Positions 19,050 to 26,699 of a stretch of 64,000 nucleotides of DNA are shown piece by piece. Made by a program: the position numbers and the translations under genes. The stretch is from positions 10,602-74,601 of the forward strand of contig JASGJK010000026.1 of NCBI GenBank assembly GCA_049840795.1, in the 5' to 3' direction. This stretch comes from UPXZ01 sp049840795. Its GTDB lineage: Bacteria; Bacteroidota; Bacteroidia; Bacteroidales; Paludibacteraceae. The notes under the pieces were generated by a model, which did no database searches, was not told the origin of the DNA, and saw only the letters and a program-made list of their open reading frames with translations. How positions within the stretch are numbered: position 1 is the first letter of the stretch; every line of letters begins with the position of its first letter.

Positions 19050-20207
19050 TTAAATAGCTTCATACTTCTTCCTTAATCTTTCTACCTCATCGATAGACAT
19101 CAAAGCACTCCATTGTAAATCACGAAATATATTTTCAGTGAATTCTTTGACACTCTTCTTTGCTTTATCGGTCAAATAAAAATCTTTGTTTTCACTAACT
19201 AAATTCTTCATTCTTGGCAATATAATTTCTGCTGCTTCAACCATTTTTATCCTATATTGTGGATTGAAATATATACCGCTATCTTTACGTTTGAAATCTT
19301 TTATGTTACTCTTAGCAATGTCCCATTTTTGTTCACTTTCGCTTTCAATATCCCAAGAACAACTTGCAACTCTTCCCCAATGGTCTGAATATCTATAAAC
19401 ATCACCATTTTTCTCATCAATCAAATATTCGGAACTTGATTTTGGACTTTGATGCCAATGATATTTACCACTTTCCTTCATCTCTTTCCAACGTTCATCA
19501 ATTTCTTTCCACGTATCTTCTTTTGACAATATGCTTTGATAAGTAGTTTCTGTATCAAGATAATAATCATCAATAGTAACTTGCGGAATTATTTCTTTTG
19601 CACTTCCGCGTCTCGGAATTTCTTTATTTACTTTTTTAAGCATCTCCTTAGCTTCTCCTAAAGAAGATTTTAAATCATCTACATCAAGTTCACGTTTACC
19701 TGTTTTAATTTCTCTTTTAGATTTTTTATCAATAGCAATTGCCTTTTCAATCTCTTTTATTTCGTCATTTAAGTCTTTTTGTTTAGCTCTTATCTTTTGA
19801 AGAAATTCATTCTTTTGAGTTTCATTATACCAAGCATTTTCAAAGAATACTTTATAAGCAGTTGTTCCTTTTGTAAATTTACTTTCAAGGCTATTTTCAA
19901 AAGTTATTTTAACGTCATCCCATTTTTCTCGATTTGATTGAATTTCGTCTTTGACCTTTTTAATCATACCCGAACCTGCGACAGACTTTTCTTTTCCGTT
20001 TGTCACTTTAACCCACTTGCCTTCCGAAACTTTTTTGTAAGTACCATCTGACCATTCTCTGGTTTCTCCTACTTGAGCAACTGCTTTTTCTATACCATCA
20101 TCAAAGTTGAGCAAAAGCTCTTCAGCTTTCGTTAATTCATCTTCTTCCTCAATATAGGAAGAAACATAACCCTTAAATAAAAGGTTTTCTGCTTCTTGTA
20201 TATTCAT
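19050..20207 (-). CDS. passenger protein of unknown function (coiled-coil rich)
   Basis: A 385-residue cytoplasmic protein with no signal or membrane segment. Residues 1-45 are acidic. Residues 46-70 contain ETREWSDGTYKKVSEGKWVK, a short W-x-DG-x-Y...GKW module of the kind seen in phage and mobile-element proteins of Bacteroidetes (from memory). Residues 120-200 are a Lys/Glu coiled coil. Residues 245-300 hold a distinctive aromatic segment, KYHWHQSPKSSSEYLIDEKN followed by GDVYRYSDHWGRVASCSWDI, which looks like a small folded domain. The C-terminus is helical. It sits against the left terminal repeat and has no recognisable partner. It could be an anti-host effector, a regulator or a defence gene; nothing in the sequence decides. 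Confidence 0.75.
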   Translation of the reverse strand: MNIQEAENLLFKGYVSSYIEEEDELTKAEELLLNFDDGIEKAVAQVGETREWSDGTYKKVSEGKWVKVTNGKEKSVAGSGMIKKVKDEIQSNREKWDDVKITFENSLESKFTKGTTAYKVFFENAWYNETQKNEFLQKIRAKQKDLNDEIKEIEKAIAIDKKSKREIKTGKRELDVDDLKSSLGEAKEMLKKVNKEIPRRGSAKEIIPQVTIDDYYLDTETTYQSILSKEDTWKEIDERWKEMKESGKYHWHQSPKSSSEYLIDEKNGDVYRYSDHWGRVASCSWDIESESEQKWDIAKSNIKDFKRKDSGIYFNPQYRIKMVEAAEIILPRMKNLVSENKDFYLTDKAKKSVKEFTENIFRDLQWSALMSIDEVERLRKKYEAI

Positions 20208-20401
20208 TTTACTCCAATGTTTATCTTGTTTATTTTCAATAATAACTGTAAAATTTCTTTATGCTATTTAGATTGATTCCAAATTTTTATTTCTGATAAT
20301 CAGCTATATGGACTAAAATTTCTGATATAAACGGTAAATTTCTGACAAAGAAATTTTCTTGCCAGAGTTATATATAGCAATACTATATAAACTTTGGTAA
20401 G

Positions 20402-21320
20402 ATGAACTTGCAATCTTTTAGCTCATTATTCGATTTATTACAAGCATTCTCAACGGAACAATCTTGTATCGAACATTACGAAAAACTTCGTTGGTCTAAT
20501 GGCGTTGTCTCTCCTTATGACCCAACGTCCAAAGTATATAACTATGGTAATGGAAAATACCGTTGCAAGAATACAGGTTTGAACTTTAATGTCAAAACTG
20601 GTACATTATTCCAAGACAGTAAAGTTCCATTGCGAAAGTGGTTTGTAGCAATATGGTTAGATGCTTCTCATAAGAAAGGTATTTCCTCTTGTCAGTTAGC
20701 AAGGGACATAGCTGTCACGCAGAAAACAGCATAGTTTATGCTGCAACGTATCCGTGAATGTTTCTATTGCGAGAATAATCATCAGTTAGACGGAGAAGTT
20801 GAACTGGATGAATCGTTCGTTGGCGGTAAGAACAAAAATAGGCATGCTCAATAAGAAAGTGAAGAACTCTCAGGGACGTAGCTTCAAAGATAAAACTCCT
20901 GTCTTAGGAATGCTGGAAAGAGGAGGAAAAGTTGTATGTCGTGTTGTAAAGAGTACATCAAAGAAAAGTCTTACTACTCCGATACTAAGAACCATCAAAC
21001 GTTCCGCCACGCTTTTTACCGATGAATGGCAAGGATATGACACCGTTGGTAAAATCTACACCAGATATGTCGTTGACCACGGCAAAGGGCGATACGTTGA
21101 CGGAGATGCTACCACTAATAGTATCGAAGGATTTTGGTCTATAATGAAACATGGTATTATCGGCATTTATCATAAAACAAGCCGTAAGCATTTACATAGG
21201 TACGTTAATGAATTTGTATTCCGTTACAACACTCGCAAAGTTAATGATTATATGAGATTTAATTTGTTACTTTGCAATACGGAATATCGTATAACTTATA
21301 AGCAATTGACAAATGACTAA
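20402..21320 (+). pseudogene. IS1595-family transposase, inactivated
   Basis: The first ORF (20402-20734) has CIEHYEKLRWSNGVVSPYDP, a zinc-ribbon-like YRCKNTGLNFNVKTGTLF and VPLRKWFVAIWLDASHKKGI. A TAG at about 20732 replaces the Trp codon expected in QKTA-W-FMLQRIRE. Coding continues through GEVELDESFVGGKNKNR (catalytic Asp and Glu region). A one-base shift near 20855 follows, then KKVKNSQGRSFKDKTPVLGM, TLFTDEWQGY (second Asp), NSIEGFWSIMKHGIIGIYH (catalytic Glu) and VFRYNTRK. Two separate lesions mean it no longer moves on its own. It is the only recombinase in the 4.2-kb element. Confidence 0.88.
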
Positions 21321-21465
21321 AAAGAAACAAAATCAAGAAGAAGTCATGAAGATTTTACATGAAATCCGTACAAAAGAAAAGGAACAAACTCCTGTTCCTT
21401 TCGATGAACTATTGCTGAAAACGATAAACGTTAAACCCCGCAAAACAATAAAGAAGAAAAAGTAA
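21313..21465 (+). CDS. small basic ORF overlapping the IS1595 transposase end
   Basis: Fifty residues, MTKKKQNQEEVMKILHEIRT...KPRKTIKKKK. Its ATG overlaps the transposase stop in AATGACTAA, so it is translationally coupled. It is highly charged, with a helical first half and a Lys-rich end. Small overlapping ORFs of this sort follow transposases in several Bacteroidetes IS1595 elements (from memory). The function is unknown; it may be an accessory or DNA-binding factor. Confidence 0.5.
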   Translation: MTKKKQNQEEVMKILHEIRTKEKEQTPVPFDELLLKTINVKPRKTIKKKK

Positions 21466-21473
21466 AAAAAGTA

Positions 21474-21572
21474 TCAGTTATAATATACTCGATGAATTAG
21501 AGCAACGAGTTTACCATTAGACCAATATAAGCCAATAGGCTTTTCATCATATTTACGTTCATTTGTTTTCAT
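21474..21572 (-). CDS. candidate 32-residue ORF with its own promoter
   Basis: MKTNERKYDEKPIGLYWSNG and then KLVALIHRVYYN (32 residues). It lies about 55 bp below a good TATCTTTG box with a perfect palindrome over the expected start of transcription. GLYWSNGKLVALI looks like a beta hairpin. The 9-bp gap to the small ORF on the opposite strand leaves the ends tail to tail. It is too short to be sure it is translated. Confidence 0.35.
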   Translation of the reverse strand: MKTNERKYDEKPIGLYWSNGKLVALIHRVYYN

Positions 21573-21601
21573 ATCAAAATATATTTTGGTGAATAAACAA
21601 T

Positions 21602-21634
21602 TATCGCAAACGGCTAATTTGCGATACAAAGATA
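21602..21634 (-). promoter_or_regulatory. promoter with operator-like palindrome
   Basis: The minus strand has TATCTTTG (21634-21627), preceded at 19 bases by TTTC, a near-consensus -33 box. Overlapping the expected +1 is a perfect 9-bp inverted repeat, TATCGCAAA-n7-TTTGCGATA (21602-21626). The position suits a repressor site or a 5' hairpin of the transcript reading toward the 32-residue ORF. Confidence 0.5.
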
Positions 21635-21655
21635 CGAAAAACAGATGAAATATGA

Positions 21656-21692
21656 AAAGGGAACAATCCGTGAGGACGTTCCCTTTTTTTAA
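21656..21692. terminator. bidirectional terminator below the 206-residue membrane protein gene
   Basis: AAAGGGAAC and GTTCCCTTT arms flank the loop AATCCGTGAGGAC. T runs follow on both strands (seven T on the plus strand, four on the minus). It lies just past the stop codon of the gene at 21703. Confidence 0.75.
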
Positions 21693-21702
21693 AAAAAGAT
21701 GA

Positions 21703-22323
21703 TTAATATCTTGACTTTGAACGTTTGACCCAGTAACCTTTTTCCTCACTATAATACACACCTTGTTTGTGTAACAATTCCTCTTCTTCTTCAGTTAATT
21801 CAGTATAGTTCCAATCTGCTACACTATCATCCTTTCCTAAAAAATCATTGAGGTCTGCTGGAACTTCTTGATATGGATTATTGTAATAGTTTGTATTTTT
21901 GTAAGGATTTACGTTATCAGGTTTGTTGTTATTATTTGGTATATTATGTTCAATTTTCATATCCTGCAAAACCTTCCTTGTGAGTTCATCGTCTTTCTTC
22001 TTTTCAATAGAAATAAAAATGTATAAAGAAATTAATATAATTGCTGGAATAATAAATAACAACCAAAGAACTTTTGATAATGTATCACTTTCTTTATATT
22101 CTTTTCGGTTAAGAGTTTTGGAACAAGCTAAGAATAGAAAACCAAAGATACCGTATATACAAGATAGGAAAAACCAATTCCAAGCGTTCCTGCCACGTCT
22201 TTTAGCTAATACGGCGGATAGAGCCGCCCATAATAAATTAAACGCCGCAAAGGCAGCCCAAATTAGAAAAATACCTGCGCTACCTACGCCAAGTAATGAT
22301 AAGAAGAATTTAAGTGAATCCAT
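21703..22323 (-). CDS. passenger membrane protein of unknown function
   Basis: A 206-residue protein with three hydrophobic segments: residues 8-38 (GVGSAGIFLIWAAFAAFNLL), 48-66 (WNWFFLSCIYGIFGFLFLAC) and 86-105 (VLWLLFIIPAIILISLYIFI). KRRGRNAWNWFFLSCIYGIF resembles a loop-helix seen in small Bacteroidetes membrane proteins. The C-terminal 100 residues are cytoplasmic, with an Asn-rich linker (NIPNNNNKPDNVNPYKNTNY) and an acidic end (TELTEEEEELLHKQG). It is part of the 4.2-kb element. An inverted-repeat cluster lies directly upstream of its start codon. Confidence 0.75.
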   Translation of the reverse strand: MDSLKFFLSLLGVGSAGIFLIWAAFAAFNLLWAALSAVLAKRRGRNAWNWFFLSCIYGIFGFLFLACSKTLNRKEYKESDTLSKVLWLLFIIPAIILISLYIFISIEKKKDDELTRKVLQDMKIEHNIPNNNNKPDNVNPYKNTNYYNNPYQEVPADLNDFLGKDDSVADWNYTELTEEEEELLHKQGVYYSEEKGYWVKRSKSRY

Positions 22324-22324
22324 A

Positions 22325-22545
22325 ATGGCGAATTTTTAACGAGTAACTCTGTAGGCAACCAATAAGAGTAAATTTTTACCAATGTTATTAATACCAGAAG
22401 TGGGTTGCCACCTATGTTACTCGTAAGGTATCGCCAAACACCTGTATATACGCATAGATGAGCAACCCACCCTATAAAGGTAAATTACCATACTATGCCT
22501 CGTATATACTACTGTCTTAATTTGGCGATTTCAACGAGTACAAGG
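22325..22545. repeat. cluster of inverted and direct repeats upstream of the membrane-protein gene
   Basis: GGCGAATTTTTAACGAGTAA (22327 on) continues to GGCAACC at 22360 and is mirrored at 22402-22436 by GGGTTGCC...GTTACTCGTA...TCGCC, an imperfect 34-bp stem with 7- and 8-bp perfect blocks. A third, direct copy, GGCGATTTCAACGAGTAC, starts near 22524. Between them GTATATACG (22443) and CGTATATAC (22501) form another pair. There is no gene here. It could be a folded leader RNA, a protein-binding array or old element ends. Confidence 0.5.
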
Positions 22546-22608
22546 CACTTCCTTATTATTTCCAAAAGTTTGTCCCGAAGGACGTTACAAAGGTAATGAT
22601 AATATTCG

Positions 22609-22702
22609 TATCTTTGCAAAAAATAAAAACTGGGATAACGAAAGGAAGTACTACGCTACTGTTGCCAAACTAACGTTTTGTACTTCCTCGTTTCCCAGTT
22701 TA
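22609..22702 (+). ncRNA. candidate small RNA: promoter followed directly by a long hairpin
   Basis: TATCTTTG (22609-22616) is a good -7 box. About 10 bases later a long stem starts: AAACTGGGA (22627-22635) with TCCCAGTTT (22693-22701), and GGAAGTAC (22644-22651) with GTACTTCC (22680-22687). A transcript from this promoter would begin with the hairpin and contain little else before the next promoter-like box at 22722. I see no clear -33 box, and expression is unproven. Confidence 0.35.
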
Positions 22703-22799
22703 CTATTTCACACTTTCTTTGTACCTTTGTATTGCAGTTCGCTCTCCCCAGAATGAATATGCAGTCGTAAATTATGTCCAATTTATAACAACGAAAAGT

Positions 22800-22895
22800 A
22801 TGAAATTTATTGATGTTAAAGTAAGGTCTTATTTTCAGACTAACAGCCAAGGATTAGTTGAATATGTAGTTGAATTCAGACGCATATTCTTATAA
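22800..22895 (+). CDS. candidate 31-residue ORF
   Basis: MKFIDVKVRSYFQTNSQGLV then EYVVEFRRIFL. A TACCTTTG box lies at 22722-22729, about 70 bp upstream, and AACAACGAAAAG precedes the ATG. The alternating pattern suggests two beta strands. It converges with the 92-residue gene, 7 bp away. Support is weak: length and one promoter-like box. Confidence 0.3.
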   Translation: MKFIDVKVRSYFQTNSQGLVEYVVEFRRIFL

Positions 22896-22902
22896 TACCT
22901 GC

Positions 22903-23181
22903 TTAATCTCTGTAATCGGGATTAGCCTTTATTTTACTTCGTGTCGTAATATCATTGAATAACTTGCGAAGGCAGATAATCCCTAAGCTATCACCAAGTT
23001 TCGGAAATTTATTTATGAAACGTTCTTTCAGAAGATGAAGACGTAAAGGATGTTTCTCTTCATCCTTATAATCAAATTTCTCTTCAAACATTATCTGATT
23101 GTTTCGTTCTCCTCTGACGATGATAGTGGCTTCCTTATCGCCATTGTCTTGTACTTCAATTGAAATAATTGTCTTGTTCAT
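22903..23181 (-). CDS. small passenger protein of unknown function
   Basis: Ninety-two residues: a beta-rich first half (TIISIEVQDNGDKEATIIVR, MFEEKFDYKDEEKHPLRL) and a helical, basic second half (LKERFINKFPKLGDSLGI, LFNDITTRSKIKAN). No membrane segment or known motif. It begins 43 bp inside the right terminal repeat of the 4.2-kb element. The opening resembles small ubiquitin-like or immunity-type folds only in a general way, so I assign no function. Confidence 0.65.
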   Translation of the reverse strand: MNKTIISIEVQDNGDKEATIIVRGERNNQIMFEEKFDYKDEEKHPLRLHLLKERFINKFPKLGDSLGIICLRKLFNDITTRSKIKANPDYRD

Positions 23182-23245
23182 ACCTACAAAGTTTAATATT
23201 TATAGAGTAGAAAACTTTGTCAAGGTTAATTCGTATATAATTACC

Positions 23246-23373
23246 TAATATTAAATGGGAATGGGAAGATTGTCACGAAGAAGTTGTTGGCGACCCAAAT
23301 ACTGCCCATCACCACAATGAGGAAGTAGATATATGCGCTCCTGGTTATTGCGTACCAACTACATATGCAGCTA
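23246..23373 (+). pseudogene. subtilisin-like protease, 5' remnant
   Basis: From the edge of the 4.2-kb element the plus strand reads KWEWEDCHEEVVGDPNTAHH and then EEVDICAPGYCVPTTYAA, the stretch just before the catalytic-Ser region of S8 proteases (VDIxAPGY). It is cut by the IS630-flanked structure at the TA at 23372. The upstream half of the gene, with the catalytic Asp and His, is not found to the left of the 4.2-kb element either. This fragment and 30567-31018 join in frame when the insertion is removed. Confidence 0.8.
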
Positions 23374-24576
23374 GTGTTATGTTAGTTTTGATATGACGTA
23401 TTTATTTGTTATCTTTGCAGCAAAAACTGCATATGATACTGTATACAATTAAACTCAGCAGGTCAGAAGTTGAAGACCTTAAAAACATCATCAATAAAGG
23501 AAGCCATACATCTCAATCATTTAGAGCGGCATATATTTTATTGAACAGTGATAAAGGAGAATTTTCGGAAAATCCGAAAATTACTAATGAAGAAATATGC
23601 AAGATATTAAAAATAGGTGCAAGAACCATCGATAGGGTTAAAAAGAAATTTATAGAAGAAGGATTTGAGAGTGCTTTAGAACGACGCCCCTCTACTCAAA
23701 CCTACAAGAAAAAAGCGGATGGAGATTTAGAGGCAAAATTAGTTACACTTTGCTGCAGTGAGCCACCGGAAGGTTTTTCAAAATGGTCTTTGCGTTTATT
23801 GGCGGAAAAACTGGTTGAATTAGAATATGTGGATTATATTTCTCACGTAACTGTGAGAGAGGTTATAAAAAAAACGAACTTAAACCTTGGAAAGTAAAGG
23901 GTTGGGTAATTCCGCCGGAACAGAACAGTCAGTTTGTAGCCAATATGGAACGTGTTTTAGATGTTTATAAATTACCATACGATGAAGATTATCCGGTGGT
24001 ATATATGGATGAATCACCAAAACAATCGATTGAACAGATAGCCTCAACAGCAATGAAACCGGGTCAAGAAGTCAGAGTTGATTATAAATACATAAGGCAT
24101 GGTATGGTCAATATTTTTATGGCAAATGAGCCTTTAAATGGAAATCGAATTGTCGAGGTAACAGAATTCAAAACAAAAAAGGACTGGGCAAAGTTTATTA
24201 AACGGATAGCGGATGAGATGTATCCAAATGCAAAAAAGATAAGATTAGTAATGGATAACTTCAAAACACATGATCCGTCTGCTTTCTATGAGGAGTTTGA
24301 ACCGGAGGAAGCAAAAAGAATTTGGGATAGATTTGAGTTCGTTTTCACACCCAAACACGGTCGTTGGTTAAATATGGCTGAAATAGAATTGCATGTACTC
24401 AACGGGCAATGTTTGAATCGCCATATCCCTACAATTGACAAAGTGAAAACTGAAGTTGATGCATGGCAGAGACAACGCAATAATAAAAATGCTAAAATTA
24501 ATTGGCAGTTTACAAATGAAAATGCTCGAGTGAAACTCAAGAGATTGTATCCGTTAATTCTAAGCTAACATAACAC
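23374..24576 (+). mobile_element. IS630-family element, copy 1
   Basis: A 1203-bp element with 12-bp terminal inverted repeats GTGTTATGTTAG...CTAACATAACAC and TA on both sides (23372-23373, 24577-24578), the IS630/Tc1 hallmark. Internal promoter TATCTTTG at 23410-23417. Copy 2 is the same length once its nested insertion is removed. Confidence 0.9.
23433..24568 (+). CDS. IS630-family transposase, two frames joined by probable -1 frameshifting
   Basis: OrfA (ATG at 23433; the earlier TTG lies in the promoter) encodes the helix-turn-helix part: LSRSEVEDLKNIINKGSHTS, NEEICKILKIGARTIDRVKK, SKWSLRLLAEKLVELEYVDY. OrfB is in the -1 frame, entering as KKNELKPWKVKGWVIPPEQN, then YPVVYMDESPKQSI (first Asp), KKIRLVMDNFKTHDPSAFYE (second Asp) and FTPKHGRWLNMAEIELHVLN (catalytic Glu). 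The frames meet at an A8 run (23867-23874), which supplies an aligned A_AAA_AAA slip site. The same run is kept in copy 2, so I regard it as programmed recoding rather than damage. A TCTCAC...GTGAGA hairpin precedes it. Confidence 0.85.
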
Positions 24577-24622
24577 TACATGTTATGTATAATAGCTTTG
24601 AGTTGTTTTTTTCTGGCGCATT

Positions 24623-24662
24623 TCAGGCACAGTGGTGGTGGTTGGAGTGCCTGATTTCTTTT
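24623..24662 (+). terminator. terminator-like hairpin in the cargo region
   Basis: TCAGGCAC (24623-24630) pairs with GTGCCTGA (24647-24654) and is followed by TTTCTTTTTT. A second perfect hairpin, TAAATCGTCAG/CTGACGATTTA, lies at 24899-24927. The stretch 24579-25046 has odd short ORFs but no gene I trust. Confidence 0.6.
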
Positions 24663-25046
24663 TTGCCAGTGGTTGGACTGGTTTATTGATTTTTTTGAGG
24701 AACGAGAAAAAGCAATGTGCCAGCTGTGGGTTGATTACAAAAAGTGTGACAAAAAAAACAACAGCAGGGTGGATTGTGCGGAGGCAGGCAAAAAAGACTG
24801 TGCAAGCCCAGAGGTACGAGGGGTGAGGATTTTTGGTGGCCGGGAATTAGTCCGTCGGAGCTGACCGCAATTTGCGACCAGGTGAAGCCTGACCGTTTTA
24901 AATCGTCAGGCAGTGTCTGACGATTTACAGACTATGTTCATTCCTTTCAGTTTTTATTCCTATTGCTCAAAGAAACAGATCATTACATTTATATTTCACA
25001 AACAAGCCTGAGAAAAAAATATCATACAGAAAAAACTAATATCTAT

Positions 25047-25147
25047 ATTGCCTTGTATAAATGACATTATTGTGCTTTTATTGCCTTGTATAAATCGAAA
25101 ATAATTACGTTTATTGCCTTGTAAAAACAATAAAGTGATTACCTTTG
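25047..25147 (+). promoter_or_regulatory. three 33-bp promoter-like repeats upstream of the ATPase gene
   Basis: ATTGCCTTGTATAAA begins at 25047 and 25080, and ATTGCCTTGTAAAAA at 25113, exactly 33 bp apart each time. The third copy's TTG (25119-25121) stands 18 bases before TACCTTTG (25140-25147), a good -33/-7 pair. Unit 2 has the degenerate TACGTTTA at the equivalent place. The units look like a promoter duplicated twice, or a phased operator array (33 bp is about three helical turns) overlapping the -33 box. Confidence 0.65.
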
Positions 25148-25177
25148 CAGCGAAATCATCATTATAAACTTTTTGAA

Positions 25178-26506
25178 ATGGCATATTACAAACGAGATAT
25201 CGAAGAAGAATTAATTCGTTGGAGGAATGACAATGAAAGACAGCCACTTTTAATAAGAGGTGCCAGACAAGTTGGTAAATCATCAGTGGTTCGGAATTTC
25301 AGCAGCCAGTTTAAAATTTATGTAGAAGTAAATTTTGAACAGGATAGTGAAGTAAAAAGTATTTTCGAGGGAAATTTGCGTCCTAAAGCTATTTGTGAAC
25401 AATTAGCTGTTCTTTACGAAACAGCAATTATTCCAGGCGAAACACTATTGTTTTTCGACGAAATTCAAAGTTGTTTGCCAGCTATTTCTTCCCTGCGTTT
25501 TTTTTATGAGCAATATCCCGAGTTACATGTTATAGCAGCCGGTTCATTATTGGAATTTGCATTGGCTGAACTTCCGTCCTATGGAGTTGGTCGTGTAAGT
25601 TCGTTGTTTCTTTATCCTTTTTCATTTGGCGAGTTTTTACGTGCTGCCAATGTCGAACTACTTCGCAAAACCATTGCTGATGCTTCTCCACAAAAACCAT
25701 TATCCGATGCCATTCATTCAAAAGCATTGGAGCTATATAAACAATTTTTGGTTTTAGGTGGAATGCCTAAAGTTATTTCCATTTATTTTTCGGGTGGAGA
25801 TTTATTATCCTGCCAGCGTATACTTGATGGTTTAATTTCTGCTTATGAAGATGATTTTGCCAAATATAAAAAGAGGTCTTCACCAACACTTATTCGTATG
25901 GTTTTTAGATCAGTGGTAGAACAAAACGGACAGAAATTTGTATTCAATAAAGCTTTGCCGGATGCAAATCATTTACAAGTGAAAGATGCTCTTGAACTTT
26001 TAACTATGGCCGGAATGATACTGCCCATTACTCATAGTGCCGCCAATGGAGTACCATTAGGAGCGGAAATAAATCCAAAAATGCGGAAATTTATCGTTTT
26101 TGATTCAGGAATTTTTCAACGAATTTTGGGTTTGAAGCTTTCGGATGTATTGCTTAAGAACGATTTTGAGTCGATAAACAAAGGCGCTCTTGCTGAATTA
26201 AACGTTGGATTAGAGCTTGTGAAATCCACATCCTGTTACCAACGACAAAATCTTTATTATTGGCATCGCGAAGCCAAGAGTAGTAATGCTGAGGTTGACT
26301 ATTTAATTCAGATAGACACTCAGATTTTACCAATAGAAGTAAAAGCTGGAACGAAAGGAAGTATGCAAAGTCTTAGAATCTTTATGGATTTAAAAAAATC
26401 CGAAAAGGGTATTCGAATATCTCAGGAGAATTTCTCAGCCTACCAAAATATTGAAGTTTATCCTCTGTATGCGGTAGCCAATTTACAAAAGGGTATAAAT
26501 GAATGA
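25178..26506 (+). CDS. AAA_14/DUF4143 ATPase
   Basis: A protein of about 442 residues starting MAYYKRDIEEELIRWRNDNE (25178; the earlier TTG lies within the promoter). Walker A is PLLIRGARQVGKSSVVRNFS, Walker B ETLLFFDEIQS, and sensor 1 LHVIAAGSLLEFAL. The C-terminal DUF4143 part contains YYWHREAKSSNAEVDYLIQI and QILPIEVKAGTKGSMQSL, an E-VDYL...IEVKAG pattern like PD-(D/E)XK nuclease-like folds. These proteins are widespread in Bacteroidetes and of unsettled function; ties to mobile elements or stress are inference. It is the sole cargo gene between the two IS630 copies. Three promoter-like repeats lie upstream and a long perfect hairpin downstream. Confidence 0.9.
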   Translation: MAYYKRDIEEELIRWRNDNERQPLLIRGARQVGKSSVVRNFSSQFKIYVEVNFEQDSEVKSIFEGNLRPKAICEQLAVLYETAIIPGETLLFFDEIQSCLPAISSLRFFYEQYPELHVIAAGSLLEFALAELPSYGVGRVSSLFLYPFSFGEFLRAANVELLRKTIADASPQKPLSDAIHSKALELYKQFLVLGGMPKVISIYFSGGDLLSCQRILDGLISAYEDDFAKYKKRSSPTLIRMVFRSVVEQNGQKFVFNKALPDANHLQVKDALELLTMAGMILPITHSAANGVPLGAEINPKMRKFIVFDSGIFQRILGLKLSDVLLKNDFESINKGALAELNVGLELVKSTSCYQRQNLYYWHREAKSSNAEVDYLIQIDTQILPIEVKAGTKGSMQSLRIFMDLKKSEKGIRISQENFSAYQNIEVYPLYAVANLQKGINE

Positions 26507-26527
26507 TTATTTAATCCAGAAGGTAAA

Positions 26528-26615
26528 AGTAATTTATTGCGATATATATCGAAAATCGGTATATATCGCAATAAATTACTCTATCAGTTCAAGTTCAACC
26601 CCATCCGGGGTTGGG
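26528..26615. terminator. two hairpins after the ATPase gene
   Basis: A 21-bp perfect inverted repeat (26528-26548 and 26560-26580, arms starting AGTAATTTATTGCGATATAT) with an 11-base loop, followed by a shorter AACCCC/GGGGTT hairpin near 26600. It probably ends ATPase transcription, although the long perfect stem is more than a terminator needs. Confidence 0.55.
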
Positions 26616-26699
26616 ATTAGAGAGTGAGCTTTATCCCCTAGTGTTATGTTAGTTTTGATATGACGTATTTATTTGTTATCTTTGCAGCAAAAACTGCAT

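Larger units (their letters stand above)
19023..23245. mobile_element. 4.2-kb element bounded by 22-bp perfect terminal inverted repeats
   Basis: The 22-bp sequence beginning GGTAATTATATACGAATTAA at 19023-19044 is repeated exactly, inverted, at 23224-23245. Everything between is compactly filled: a 385-residue gene ending 6 bp from the left repeat, a broken IS1595 transposase with a small overlapping ORF, a 206-residue membrane protein, two tiny candidate ORFs, hairpin clusters, and a 92-residue gene starting 43 bp from the right repeat. IS1595 elements are known to carry passengers, have ends starting GG and make 8-bp duplications. The flanks here (ATAATTAT and TAATATTA) are AT-rich but not identical, so the duplication is unproven. 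I infer an IS1595-type transposon with passenger genes. Confidence 0.75.

Noticed and set aside
23406..23432. TTG start for IS630 orfA, nine codons before the ATG
   Set aside because: It overlaps the TATCTTTG promoter box, so it would lie upstream of the transcript start.
24082..24540. Minus-strand ORFs within IS630 orfB
   Set aside because: Present in both copies only because the DNA is duplicated; antisense to the DDE domain.
24632..24864. Two overlapping ORFs of about 64 residues between IS630 copy 1 and the ATPase
   Set aside because: No start signal, low-quality composition, and they overlap a terminator hairpin. I could not support either as a gene.
25047..25127. CRISPR-like array (three 15-bp repeats at constant period)
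   Set aside because: Only three short repeats with 18-bp AT-rich spacers, the last one overlapping a promoter; no cas genes.
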